DNA from: Orychophragmus violaceus
Taxonomy: Eukaryota > Streptophyta > Magnoliopsida > Brassicales > Brassicaceae
Length of the DNA stretch: 64,000 nucleotides
Assembly: GCA_030180135.1 (NCBI GenBank)
Contig: CM058233.1
Span: forward strand, 25,019,615-25,083,614
Direction of reading: 5' to 3'
A model generated the notes under the pieces. That model was not told the origin of the DNA. It saw nothing but the letters and a program-made list of their open reading frames with translations, and searched no databases. Shown piece after piece: positions 44,011 through 54,774 of the stretch (positions are counted from its first letter, which is position 1; every line of letters begins with the position of its first letter). A program made the translations under genes and the position numbers.

Positions 44011-45545
44011 AACTGAAATTTAGAGATAAATAGAGTTTTAGTTATTTAGTTCATAAAAGAGTAATCTTAATAACTTATAAGAAAACTCGCATTGCATTCA
44101 AAATTTCTTTGTTTAATCTCATAAGAATGCAATGATTCCGAGACCCATGTTCAGCTAAAACCAAAGTGGGCCACTGGCCGTCACCCGGAATTAGCTTTAC
44201 TTGGTAAGCATACACACAGCTAGTTATATCCATATAACTCTCGGTTGTGGATTGGGCCCAAGGCCCAATACTCCAGATGTCTCAAGGCCCGGGACTCCCG
44301 ATGGCCCAGTCAAGGAAACCAATCTCTTACAGCCAAATAATCACTAAAGTTTGGGACTCCCAATGAAATTAGTGACTATATACTACTTTACTTACGCAAA
44401 AACAGACACCTCACACTGTAAGCCATATCTGTAATTGAATAAGCGTTAAGTAGCTGACAAGATTGGGCAAGACATCCAAGCTTGATATTGGTTTTGAGGA
44501 TTTTAGGTTTTATTTCCAAAAATAGAAGATTACTATTTTGGGAAACTTACTTATTTTAGAAACTTTCTAAATTTAGAAATATACTAAAAATAGAAATTTC
44601 TAATTTAATATTTTATTAAAGTGTTCGGATGGGTCACAAATTATAGGCCCAATTCTTGGCCCAAGACCACAGAATTCCAATTGGCCCAATAATTTGACAT
44701 AACCGAGTCGGTTCATTAATTCTGGTCCAAGACCAAATTAACTACTAAATCCAACTGGTTATTTACTAAACCAGACCAGCTCTAAATTATTTGGTCCAAC
44801 CAAATCAAACTTAGACCAGTCTTCGGTTTAGGTTAAAATTCAATTTTGAATTTAAATCCGGTTTAACCAGAAATTAAATAATACCAATTGTATTAAATAA
44901 TTTCCAGCAAACCGCGATTTGGGTTAACCGCTTGAACCAAACATTAATTAACCATACATTAATTAAATAATTAATCAATTATTCAAACGATCATGAACAA
45001 ATCAAGCTTGTTATTCGATTATAAGATTATTGTTACGATTCTTAACATTAACAATTCGACTTTAATCATCAAGCTATCGTTTGATAATTAATTCAAATAT
45101 CAGCAAATTCAACGATTCACATGTGATGATTTGACAAGACAAAACTAACACGTTTATGGTATACACAATTAACAATCGTGAAACAAAGTCACATGATAAC
45201 AATTAATTCTTGTTACGATCATGACACATTAACATATCGATTACACTATCGTTTACAACAAGCGAATGATACAAAACCATCATCACAAAAGGACAAAACG
45301 ACTTTGACCTTAACGATTTGAACATTGTTTAATTATCAACATTCGATTTGAACAAAGTCAACATTCGTTTCACTAAAGACAAAAACGCTTTTAACCTTTT
45401 TCTTAATCGAATGACTTAATTCAATAATCGATTCATACCAAGCAATCGATGATCGATTCATACCAAGTAATCGATTAATCGATTCATAAACAAGCAAAGT
45501 CAACGATTCATACAAAGATCCAAAAAGCAAAAACCTAACGACCTA
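44011..45545 (-). other. Untranslated leader of copia element C
   Basis: About 1.5 kb without coding potential, homologous in blocks to the leader of D. Near 45405-45490 there are several ATCGATT/AATCGATTCAT repeats. Confidence 0.7.
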
Positions 45546-45558
45546 GGCTCTGATACCA
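45546..45558 (-). other. Primer binding site of C, initiator tRNA-Met type
   Basis: The + strand GGCTCTGATACCA lies one base inside the 5' LTR. Further match to initiator tRNA-Met is broken by an A at 45545 where D has G. Confidence 0.85.
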
Positions 45559-45559
45559 C

Positions 45560-46207
45560 TGACGGATTATGCGTTTTTCTATGGTTCAATTCTCAGATTG
45601 CAACCTAGTACATAATCTTAAACAGATCTAGGTTCTTGTAAATGAATCAAATAAACAAACCTGGACATTACCTTTTGCAGCGGAATAATGGTAATGACGA
45701 GATCTGCAAGAGCTGATGATTACCGGCTCCTCCTCAGTATCCACACGCTTACAAGCTACGGATCAGGCTGCTAGACCAAGCTCGGAATCAACAGAGAGAG
45801 AGAGGACGACGGCTGAGGCTCCAAAATCGCAGACAACTGAAGCATTAGGGCTTCCTGCGCCTCCTCCTTCCTTTATATGGGCCCAAGTAATTAAACTAAT
45901 GGCTCATTAGGCTTTTGGGCCCAAGGCCCAAATCAGACAAAAGACTGTCTTTTGTCTGGCCCAATTCTCTGTACAAATACAGTAAATGCCTTGCATCTTA
46001 CCGTATTAATTCCATTTAACTTTCCCGTTAGCTATGGTGTGTGACCCTTAGGGATCATACAATACTGGTAATAAGTCCTAAACTTATAGATCATGAGCGG
46101 GCTCTAGCAAGTCATCATGATCACCCAGTATTTATGACTTATGTCTGATCTCGACACTTATCATACTTTCTAGAGATAGTACGGTAGATTTCAGGACATT
46201 CCCAACA
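45560..46207 (-). repeat. 5' LTR of copia element C
   Basis: 648 bp. 45698-46207 is nearly identical to the same portion of the 3' LTR; 45560-45697 differs strongly. Target copy TTATC follows at 46208-46212. Confidence 0.9.
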
Positions 46208-46858
46208 TTATCACGACGTGGTAGTGCGTGATTGACCGCTTATTGATGATGATTGTTATTTTGGGTTTTGGGGCGGGATTTATAGACTCTAGATAGATTA
46301 GAAGCCGTTAGTGGGGAGCCGATTCACTGGGTGATCTTAGATCGCTCATTAGACTCTTTTTGTGTTTTCAGGTTTAGCAGCGACGGACGCGGGAGGTCCT
46401 CGGTGTAGCTTCGGGTTGCTTGTGACGTGATTTTGATTCGTTATTTTGGATGTTTTATTTTCGGTTCGGCAGCTGCGCTATTCTCGTTATGTTTTGTATT
46501 TGAATGATTTGATGTTTATTTATTTATTATATTGATGATTGATTATAACACCCATTAAACGTTGTATTCAACGTTTGATTACTTAAAAATGAAATTGTTT
46601 CCCTGATATGAGGTTTAAGTCCGAACCGACACAACTCGTTGAAGTAGTGCAAGTAGTACTGCTTGTACTATGGATACGAGGATAGCGGAGTCGAAGATAG
46701 ATTGGTACGAGCCTTTTGTCTCAAACCGAACTAACTTTGGCTTCGTCTTGTGGCGAACTTTTCCCGTTCGACTTGCTCGGGTTCGATCGGTCATGTTCTT
46801 GTTTGATTGTTGACCGGTCAGCTCGACGGTCAGCGGAAAATGGGAAAGGGGCGTTACA
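46208..46858 (+). mobile_element. Element B, right part
   Basis: Continuation of the probable solo LTR after the copia insertion (first 5 bp are the duplicated TTATC). No coding potential. It ends AAAGGGGCGTTACA, followed by the second GCGTC target copy at 46859-46863. Confidence 0.5.
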
Positions 46859-47232
46859 GCGTCGATCGACACAACCTTGTGTCGATCGTCACAACACGAG
46901 TTATCGCACTACAGCGATCGTTGCGTACCTGAGCAACGATCGACACATGTCAAATCGCCTTGCAGCGATCGACATATTTATGCGCATCGATCGTTGCATG
47001 TGCGAGACATGTAAAAATCAGACAGAACTTTACTCATCCATTAACATTTTTACTTTCTTTTACCGAACCTTAGCTTGACACTACTGGGGACAGTGTGTTT
47101 CAAGTGTGGGGGAGGTGGTACTGACTTCTATCTTTCTGTTTTCTTAGAGTCAGTCCGTTTTTCAAAAAAAATTGTTTTATTGAGTCAAAACAAGTTTAAG
47201 TAAGAAATAGTGAATTTTTGAGAAGTTAACAA
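46859..47232 (+). other. Element A, middle part: palindrome pairs and first polypurine-like tract
   Basis: Resumes A after insertion B. It carries CGATCG-core pairs at 46863/46883, 46915/46937 and 46966/46988, then CACTACTGGGGACAGTGTG and the PPT-like AAGTGTGGGGGAGG at 47102-47115. It ends with target copy AACAA (47228-47232) of element E. Confidence 0.8.
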
Positions 47233-48411
47233 TGATAGGTTGTATAGTTTTCCCTATTCTACTGCAAGTGCACAGTTAATGCAATCGTAGTATATAAGGT
47301 ATCGAATCCCACGAGGACTCTCAGTCACACAATAGATTAATAGCAGTTCAGATTAAATTAAGCGAAGCAGATGTGAAAACAGTAAACGAAATAGCAAAAT
47401 AAATCAAGTGAGTTTGCAAGCAAGGAGGCGAAACGTTAGGTTTCAGGAGTTCTCAGGAAATCAGGAACGCAAGCAATCAATCTATCTAGATCCAATCAAT
47501 AACTATTCTAGAACTCAAACACTGATATAGAATTAACCAAATTCCTTTGCGATAATTCTCTAAGTCTAAGTGCAGCAAACCAAACTTCCGTTTGCGAGAA
47601 CTAACAGATTAAACTAGCATTAATTCCAAGTTTGATATGTTCACAATTAACCTGAACCAAACTTTCGTTTGCGAACAGTTTAATTGCTTATCTAAATTCT
47701 TTCTAGTTAAATTAACCAACTTCCGCTGCATTAATCAACCTAACATCATAATTCTGATTAGCTACTTCAGATTAGGCATTAAGAACAACTTAGATAAAGA
47801 ACTAGCAGATATGGATCTCTACAGATTAATTAAACTATAATTCTCTGAAATCCCTAATGAGAATCCTTCAACCTAACAGGTAATCTACTCAGACATGTTC
47901 ATCGAGACAGAAGATATCATAAGTAGAAAACCAAATATCATAAAATCAAATAAGAACTGGGGTTCAAAATCAAGCCTCTTTCGAGATCAGGATCAGCCCC
48001 TCAGGCTTTCTGAAATAAAAATAGAACTAAAGTAAAGCGTATCAAGCGTAGCCTAAACATTGGCTTAAAAACTCTATTTATAACCTAAAACACGTTTTGG
48101 GGCTTCTTTGTAAATACTGGAACTATCTTGGGCTTCTTTGCAAATCTTCATATCTTCATTAAACCGACGTGTACGGCCCATCTCGCTAGTGTGTCGACCG
48201 ATGCACAAGGTGTGTCGGTCGATGCATGATCAATAAATCGGACAGTGACTTAAGCTCTCGGCCAAAACGTCCCAAAAGTCCCAAAATGCTCCAAATATCT
48301 CCAATTAGCTCCAAACTTGATTAAACCTGTAAAAGACTCTAAACAAAGACAAAAGACACTAAAAAGACATCTATATCATGGTCTAAAATGGGTAAAAACC
48401 ATGATATATCA
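47233..48411 (-). repeat. 3' LTR of element E
   Basis: 1179 bp, TGATATATCATGG...CCTATCA on the minus strand. A palindrome pair of the CGACCG/CGGTCG variety has cores at 48195 and 48216. Polypurine tract ACTCCCCCACACTT (+ strand, 48412-48425) adjoins it. Confidence 0.93.
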
Positions 48412-49779
48412 ACTCCCCCACACTTAGCCTTTGCTTGCCCTCAAGCAAAACATAGAACTAAAACATGGTGAAGAGGTTTGAAAACTCTTCAGAAACTCAT
48501 TTCATCCTAGAAGCTACAATACTCAGATTCCCCTTAGTAAACCACTGCAAGAATCAATCATAGGATATCAAGACCACAATGTACTTCCCCCACACTTAGC
48601 AACTGTCCTAGGTAAACTCCACAATCACATTCAAGCATTCAAATTCTCCCTACTGACTTCTGCAAGTATTTAAGTGCGGTCTCACCTAAGGAGTATCGAT
48701 CAAAGGGCACATGGATTCTTACCTTATCAGCTCTAGACCACCATACTATCTTTCTCTAGTCCCTTTCTTCTCTTTCCCTTCTTTAACAACTGATTTTTCC
48801 CCACTGGGTATCATTTTATTTTTTTATCAGTGTTCTTCCCGTTATGGGGTGTACTTTGGACACATTCCATGGATCACATGAGAGATAATAGTGTTTGCTA
48901 CTATTCCCATGACCACTTCGGAGTTACTAACTCATCCTCAGTTTATTATTATTATTTTTTTTTTTTTTACTTTACAGAAGGGGAGAAGGGAACTAAATAG
49001 GACATGTTTACAGGCTGTGTCAGAACTAACAAGGGAATCCGACACAAAGTATACCAAGCCCTTAGGTGAGAAATCTAAGTCAGTATTAAGGTTGAAGTCC
49101 GTAAAAGGATCCTCTGATACCTGAAGTGATGTGGGTGTTCCCAGTAGGTTGATCTGTGATGGGGTTTTCTAATAGTCATAGATAGATCCTGCAACTTCAT
49201 CCCAATGGTTACTTAGGTTCCTGCAAGTCTTGTAAATCTTCTCAGAAAATCATAGTTTCTTACTTAAACAATTTTGACTCAATAAAACAAAAAATTTTGA
49301 AAAAACGGACTGACTCTTAAGAAAACAGAAAACAAAAGTCAGTAACACCTCCCCCACACTTAAGACACACTGTCCCCAGTAGTGTCCAGCGAAGGATCGG
49401 TAAAAAGAAAGAAAGATTGTTAATGGATGTTTTAGTTCTGTCGGGTGTTACCTCTGTCGCACAAGCATCGATCGTTGCACTAAGTGCACCGACCGTTGCT
49501 GCGCGATTCTTTCGTATTGTAACGATCGACACAATGGTGTATCGATCGACGCACTGCGCTTTCACGAACAGTTAGCAAGTTAGCAGGTTAATCCGTCTGT
49601 TTTGTCAATTTTGATCCCTGCAGGCTGAAAACACTAGAGACAGAGTAAAACCGAAGCAAAAGATGTATCGAATAAAGTACACATCATCCAAACAAAGTAG
49701 AATCCTAAAAATCAAAAGAAGAAAAGTGCAAAAGAAAAGAAAAAGTCAGAATACACAACCGAAAGTATGGAGACTACTC
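48412..49779 (-). other. 3' non-coding region of element E with three polypurine-tract copies
   Basis: On the minus strand the PPT motif AAGTGTGGGGGAG occurs at 49361-49348, 48597-48584 and 48425-48412, the last one abutting the LTR. A palindrome cluster lies at about 49465-49560. Element A has matching copies at 47102, 55405 and 55577, and G and H share the pattern as far as they extend. No ORF is supported here. Confidence 0.8.
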
Positions 49780-51306
49780 TCACTCGCTCACATCGTCTAT
49801 CCCACCATACAGTGCATCGTCATCGGCTGCCTCGGGTGCGGGATCGGTATCAGTCGGAGATCGCTGTCGACGACGTCGGTCAGGTACGGGCTGATGGATC
49901 TGTGGTGGCCTCCTGCAGCTGCAAGTACGCATGAAGTTCCAAAGAACTCGAAACATACCATCGGATCTCTCTCTCCACTCTGCCTCAGAATATGCACCGT
50001 AAGCCATCGCAGGCTCAGGGAAGGGACCCACAATGTCGACAGGGGCTGGCGCGGGCGCAGGAGCAGGGGCAGAAGATGTCGAAGCTCGTGAGGAAGGCTC
50101 TCCCAGCGGATGAGCCATGGTCGGAATCCCACGCTGCACAGACTCAGGAGGCTGAAATCTCAGTGCCTCTAATGTGTCAATCTGTGTCCATCTGGCAGCG
50201 GGAAGCTCGATACCTGTCCTCCCAGTGGTCGGATCAGTGTAAACCCAAATGCGCCCCTCCTTGAGCCAGGTGGCGCTCTGCAGATGGCTGAGATCCAGGA
50301 ACTCTCGAGCCGTATCACGCTCTGTGCCATGAAGGGGAATCCCACAATACTCAAAAATGGGAGTAAGTAAACTCCCTACCGTCTCTGTACCAGCTCCATC
50401 AAAAGGCTTCAGCTGCAAATCAACCAAATGCTGTGCGAAAATAGCTCCCAAGTTGAGACCTGCAGTCGGATCTCTTACGCCAGAACCTCTAAACTGATTC
50501 CTCAGCCCCATAAACAGCAACTCCATCTCAAGTTTGCGCATCTTGTTGGCCTCAAACTTGCAAAGCAAGCTCCAGCACAAGATACGCGAGACATATCGCA
50601 GCACCGGATGTCTCATCTGCACTACTGGTGTGGTCCTGGAGTTGTATCGACCGCTGCCAATACTCTCCCAGAATGTGCGAGCCTCCACCGGATCCCACTC
50701 GAGTGGCATGGCTATGCGCCTCGGCGCAGTACTGAACCCGTAGATCCTGCAGAGATCAAGTAGAGGAATCCGATACCTGACTCCCCAACTCATGAAGGTG
50801 AAAGCACCCACTGTAGCGCTCCTGTGGTCGGGATCCGAGTAAACCACTCTGCAAGTGGCCAATAGCTGCCTGACCAGCTCAGGATAGAGGTCATAGTGTC
50901 GCATCGGCATTGTCCCTAGACCAATGCCTCTGCACACAGCCATCACCTGCTCATCGATCCCCAGAATCCTGCAGGTGGAGTAGTCCGCGAACTTGGTCGG
51001 CTTGATGATCATCCCACACCAACCACTGTAGAGAAGCGAGTCATACTCGTCCCATGAAGAGAGCAATGGTCGCTCTGTGAACTCAGCGGACCTTAAGAAA
51101 CGTATGAGGTCCTCCGGCCACTGTCTGGTCGTCTGAAATGGTGTGGCGTCTTCTCTGGGCCAAGGTAAAGCAATTGGTGGCCCATATCTGTTGTACGGTA
51201 CGGGTGACTCTGATTCCCTGTTAAACCATTGAGGCGGTGGGGTGTAGTGTCTTGTTGCTGTGGACGCTGTGGCTCGCTTCTTGCGGGGTTGCCTTTGAGA
51301 CGCCAT
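49780..51306 (-). CDS. ORF2 of element E, ATHILA ORF-1 family protein, intact
   Basis: 508 codons from MASQRQPRKKR to GGIDDVSE. I start at 51306 because a TTTTTGCAG acceptor lies directly before this ATG, exactly as in A; an ATG four codons upstream (51318) is inside the predicted intron. Conserved blocks with A: PPQWFNRES, TKFADYSTCRILGIDEQV, GIGLGTMPM, LLATCRVVY, SWGVRYRIPLLDLC, RIYGFS, LLCKFEANKMRK, LQSATWLKEGRIWVY and a C-terminal CSCRRPPQIHQPVP. An Ala-Pro-rich linker (about residues 405-430) differs in length from A. The family is ATHILA ORF-1 (PF03078 from memory), function unknown. No membrane segment is evident, so an envelope-like role is not supported by the sequence. Confidence 0.85.
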   Translation of the reverse strand: MASQRQPRKKRATASTATRHYTPPPQWFNRESESPVPYNRYGPPIALPWPREDATPFQTTRQWPEDLIRFLRSAEFTERPLLSSWDEYDSLLYSGWCGMIIKPTKFADYSTCRILGIDEQVMAVCRGIGLGTMPMRHYDLYPELVRQLLATCRVVYSDPDHRSATVGAFTFMSWGVRYRIPLLDLCRIYGFSTAPRRIAMPLEWDPVEARTFWESIGSGRYNSRTTPVVQMRHPVLRYVSRILCWSLLCKFEANKMRKLEMELLFMGLRNQFRGSGVRDPTAGLNLGAIFAQHLVDLQLKPFDGAGTETVGSLLTPIFEYCGIPLHGTERDTAREFLDLSHLQSATWLKEGRIWVYTDPTTGRTGIELPAARWTQIDTLEALRFQPPESVQRGIPTMAHPLGEPSSRASTSSAPAPAPAPAPVDIVGPFPEPAMAYGAYSEAEWRERSDGMFRVLWNFMRTCSCRRPPQIHQPVPDRRRRQRSPTDTDPAPEAADDDALYGGIDDVSE

Positions 51307-51653
51307 CTGCAAAAACAAAGTTCAAACATTCATCAAGTCTCGGCAAAATTTCACTGTGAAATCGCGAAGCATCGACCGTTGCATCTAAGGCATCGATCGT
51401 TGCAAGGCGATTTCGCGTTATCGAACATTTCCCAAAATCGCAATGCAACGACCGTTGCAGGGCGATTTTGCCGCAAACAAATCATCAAAAATCAGTCAAA
51501 TCCAAACCACATTGTCTCAAATCAGTTCAAAATCATCATCCATCACCCTAAATCGTCTAAATTACGCATGCATCATCAGTTTTTGGTCCAAAAATCAACA
51601 ACCCTAAAACCCTAAAAATCCAATCCGAAAATTCGAAAATTGAAGAACATTAC
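51307..51653 (-). promoter_or_regulatory. Leader intron of ORF2 in element E
   Basis: Donor AATCAAG|GTAATGTTC at 51653 and acceptor TTTGTTTTTGCAG ending at 51307 on the minus strand. It contains palindrome-type sites (about 51368-51395 and 51440-51460). The upstream pyrimidine-rich leader (about 51780-51815 on the minus strand) resembles that of A. Confidence 0.5.
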
Positions 51654-52081
51654 CTTGATTTCTTGAGATATGGGCTGGGGAAATGGATTGGGAGCGTAAA
51701 AATGAGTAAAATAGTGCTTAGAAACAAGAAATTTGGCAAAGAAATGTAGATTTTGGGTGGAGGTTCTCGGTGTGTCGACCAACGGAAATGGGGAAGAAGA
51801 AGAGAAAATAGGGTTTAAGGTGACTTACCTGGTCGTGGGTGCAACGATCGTTGCTTTAGGGGCAACGATCGATGCTGGTTGAACCAGATTGATTCCGGTT
51901 TAGCTCAACGTACCTTAATTTTTGATTTAAACCAATTGCAACGACCGTTGCACATGTGAGCATCGATCGTCACACATCTCCAGACTTGTGTTTTGTATCT
52001 AATAACTAACAAAAACAACCAAAAACGTGAAATCCTAAGAAAAACACAAAAAATGAGAAAGAAAAATAATTTAAACCTAAC

Positions 52082-52099
52082 AGTGGGTTGCCTCCCACT
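52082..52099 (-). other. Conserved 18-nt hairpin downstream of ORF1 (element E)
   Basis: Minus strand AGTGGGAGGCAACCCACT, about 50 nt after the ORF1 stop; identical to the copies in A, G and H. Confidence 0.75.
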
Positions 52100-52147
52100 C
52101 AGCGCTTGTTTTAAGTCATTAGCTTGACTTTTGGAAAGAGGTCAGAC

Positions 52148-53509
52148 TCATGGAGGTTTCAACAGAGACTTTGAGTGTCTCTGTGAATGCCTTATCATCC
52201 ATGGTGGTGTGTAAGCAGTAGTAGCATGATGTCGTCCAAGGAACGTCAGGATGAATGTAGGGAGAAATTGACACTTGGGCGTTTTAACGCTCTTTCCTGC
52301 ATTCAAAACGGTGGAGTCAGGAGGTTTAAACTTAGAGGATTTATGCTTTACCTTTGGCAAAGTTTTGATGTTCAGAGCTTTTTGTTTATGAGTAGTTTTA
52401 GGCCTTGAAGATGCTAGAATAGGCTCTTGTGGAACCACCATCTTCTTGTCAACCACTACTGTGCACTGAACCACATCTTTAGACTTAACGGGAGCTTTCG
52501 GAAATGGCAATGGAGGTTTATAGGTTCTTTCCTTAGCAGGTCCTTGAGATATGAGTGAAACTGGTTCCTCTCGGGGTGCAACGATCGGTGCTTGTGATGC
52601 ATCGATCGATGATGTCGTCTCAGCTCGTGTTTCAACTATGGTCTCGGTTTTATCCGCTTCTTGGTCCATTCCAGCCATCTCAGACTCAAATTTCTCTTCT
52701 TGGCTTGGTCCCACTTCGATCTGAACTATCCAAGTCAAGAGATCCATGTCAATCTCTGTTGAGTCGGGTGCATTGAAGCTTTCAAACTCAGGCAATTCAA
52801 CATCAAATTCCCCACTGTCTTCCACAAATTCAACAGCCTTAACTGCTAGACATGATCCATGATCCATCTGTATGTCCAGCTGCTTCATGCGAGTGCTCAA
52901 GGATTCAAATTTCTCATTCAGATTAGTGTACAGGTTCTCCAGCTTCGAGCTGAAAGAAGCTGTGTTCTGCTGTTGCTTTTCAATCGATTGTTCTATCATC
53001 ATCTCTAGTTTGCTCCTTTGTGTAGGAGGCGCTAGATAGGAAGTGTAGTTATGGTCTCTTGATCCTTGAGCATGCCTAGAACCTTGTCTGTGCTGATGTC
53101 CCAATGTATGTCCATAAGAGTCGGCTCCAGCCATATAATGTACCTCTGCAAATTTATCAGTTTTTGCCTCTGCTCGGAACTGTCTCTCCCTAAGTAAGAT
53201 GTCGTGGATGTCATCTATCTTACTCTGCATCTCAGCTACTTGCCCAACCAATACATGGTAATCTGGTAAGATGGGATTTCCTTCCCCATCTATTTTCTGA
53301 CCTTTTGCGTCGCATATGTGACCCTCATGGTCTCGTAGAACGCCGTTTTCACCGCGAATCAAAATAACAGGTTCCATGGTGCGGAAACCATTGAACGTCT
53401 CAGATCTCAGCATCGCTGTTCTCGCCTTGTGTCGATCGATGCAAGGTGAGCAACGATCGATGCAGTGCGAATCCCTGCGAATCCAAAAATCAAAAACATG
53501 AGTAAACAA
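52148..53509 (-). CDS. ORF1 of element E, gag-like protein, intact
   Basis: Open for 453 codons from 53509; the start matching that of A is the Met at 53377 (MEPVILIRGENG), giving 409 aa, and the stretch before it includes palindrome sequence (CIDRCSPCIDRH), so the shorter form is more likely. It has a coiled-coil-like middle (MIEQSIEKQQQNTASF, KLENLYTNLNEKFESL), a segment with acidic clusters, then YKPPLPFPKAP and a basic end SKSLLKPP. The layout resembles the C-terminal part of Athila gag plus the linker before protease. It lacks a recognisable capsid core and zinc knuckle. It could be a trimmed gag or an RNA-binding partner; function unproven. Confidence 0.75.
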   Translation of the reverse strand: MFTHVFDFWIRRDSHCIDRCSPCIDRHKARTAMLRSETFNGFRTMEPVILIRGENGVLRDHEGHICDAKGQKIDGEGNPILPDYHVLVGQVAEMQSKIDDIHDILLRERQFRAEAKTDKFAEVHYMAGADSYGHTLGHQHRQGSRHAQGSRDHNYTSYLAPPTQRSKLEMMIEQSIEKQQQNTASFSSKLENLYTNLNEKFESLSTRMKQLDIQMDHGSCLAVKAVEFVEDSGEFDVELPEFESFNAPDSTEIDMDLLTWIVQIEVGPSQEEKFESEMAGMDQEADKTETIVETRAETTSSIDASQAPIVAPREEPVSLISQGPAKERTYKPPLPFPKAPVKSKDVVQCTVVVDKKMVVPQEPILASSRPKTTHKQKALNIKTLPKVKHKSSKFKPPDSTVLNAGKSVKTPKCQFLPTFILTFLGRHHATTAYTPPWMIRHSQRHSKSLLKPP

Positions 53510-53571
53510 GAAAATTAAAAGGAATGCTTAGTCTAATTCCTAGTACTAAATCTATAGGTGAATTCAAAGAG

Positions 53572-53589
53572 TCCCCGGCAACGGCGCCA
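53572..53589 (-). other. Primer binding site of E, tRNA-Asp type
   Basis: The + strand reads TCCCCGGCAACGGCGCCA, six bases inside the 5' LTR, matching the tRNA-Asp 3' end without mismatch as I recall it. Confidence 0.85.
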
Positions 53590-53595
53590 AAAACT

Positions 53596-54774
53596 TGATA
53601 GGTTGTATAGTTTTCCTTATTCTACTGCAAGTGCACAGTTAATGCAATCGTAGTATATAAGGTATCGAATCCTACGAGGACTCTTAGTCACACAATAGAT
53701 TAATAGCAGTTCAGATTAAATTAAGCGAAGCAGATGTGAAAACAGTAAACGAAATAGCAAAATAAATCAAGTGAGTTTGCAAGCAAGGAGGCGAAACGTT
53801 AGGTTTCAGGAGTTCTCAGGAAATCAGGAACGCAAGCAATCAATCTATCTAGATCCAATCAATAACTATTCTAGAACTCAAACACTGATATAGAATTAAC
53901 CAAATTCCTTTGCGATAATTCTCTAAGTCTAAGTGCAGCAAACCAAACTTTCGTTTGCGAGAACTAACAGATTAAACTAGCATTAATTCCAAGTTTGATA
54001 TGTTCACAATTAACCTGAACCAAACTTTCGTTTGCGAACAGTTTAATTGCTTATCTAAATTCTTTCTAGTTAAATTAACCAACTTCCGCTGCATTAATCA
54101 ACCTAACATCATAATTCTGATTAGCTACTTCAGATTAGGCATTAAGAACAATTTAGATAAAGAACTAGCAGATATGGATCTATACAGATTAATTAAACTA
54201 TAATTCTCTGAAATCCCTAATGAGAATCCTTCAACCTAACAGGTAATCTACTCAGACATGTTCATCGAGACAGAAGATATCATAAGTAGAAAACCAAATA
54301 TCATAAAATCAAATAAGAACTGGGGTTCAAAATCAAGCCTCTTTCGAGATCAGGATCAGCCCCTCAGGCTTTCTGAAATAAAAATAGAACTAAAGTAAAG
54401 CGTATCAAGCGTAGCCTAAACATTGGCTTAAAAACTCTATTTATAACCTAAAACACGTTTTGGGGCTTCTTTGTAAATACTGGAACTATCTTGGGCTTCT
54501 TTGCAAATCTTCATATCTTCATTAAACCGACGTGTACGGCCCATTTCGCTAGTGTGTCGACCGATGCACAAGGTGTGTCGGTCGATGCATGATCAATAAA
54601 TCGGACAGTGACTTAAGCTCTCGGCCAAAACGTCCCAAAAGTCCCAAAATGCTCCAAATATCTCCAATTAGCTCCAAACTTGATTAAACCTGTAAAAGAC
54701 TCTAAACAAAGACAAAAGACACTAAAAACACATCTATATCATGGTCTAAAATGGGTAAAAACCATGATATATCA
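53596..54774 (-). repeat. 5' LTR of element E
   Basis: 1179 bp, same length as the 3' LTR. Differences seen by eye are eight scattered substitutions. Target copy AACAA follows at 54775-54779. Confidence 0.93.

Larger units (their letters stand above)
31706..46207 (-). mobile_element. Ty1/copia element C, defective, split by element D
   Basis: LTRs at 45560-46207 (5') and 31706-32357 (3'). Target duplication TTATC at 31701-31705 and 46208-46212. Primer site matching initiator tRNA-Met at 45546-45558; polypurine tract AAGTGGGAGAT (minus strand) next to the 3' LTR. Own segments are 31706-36169 and 43575-46207. Gag and pol are heavily decayed with large deletions. C sits inside solo LTR B and contains D in its gag. 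It belongs to the same broad family as D. Confidence 0.9.
47233..54774 (-). mobile_element. Athila-like non-autonomous LTR retrotransposon E, complete and young
   Basis: 7542 bp with two 1179-bp LTRs, target duplication AACAA (47228-47232 and 54775-54779), tRNA-Asp primer site, two open ORFs and a polypurine tract. The internal region is 5184 bp and lacks protease, RT, RNase H and integrase. The LTRs differ at about 8 of 1179 positions, mostly C/T. It is inserted in the 3' part of A, a relative with the same gene order, in opposite orientation. A partner gypsy element must have supplied the enzymes. Confidence 0.93.

Noticed and set aside
45405..45490. AATCGATT repeats in the leader of C as part of the paired-palindrome system
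   Set aside because: The core is ATCGAT without the CGATCG dyad or the 20-22-bp pairing, and it lies in an unrelated copia element.
49780..51306. ORF2 as a viral envelope-like glycoprotein
   Set aside because: No signal peptide or membrane-spanning segment is visible; the family name ATHILA ORF-1 is safer.
47233..54774. E and A as two arms of one large inverted repeat
   Set aside because: E has its own LTR pair, primer site and perfect AACAA duplication, so it is an independent insertion into A.
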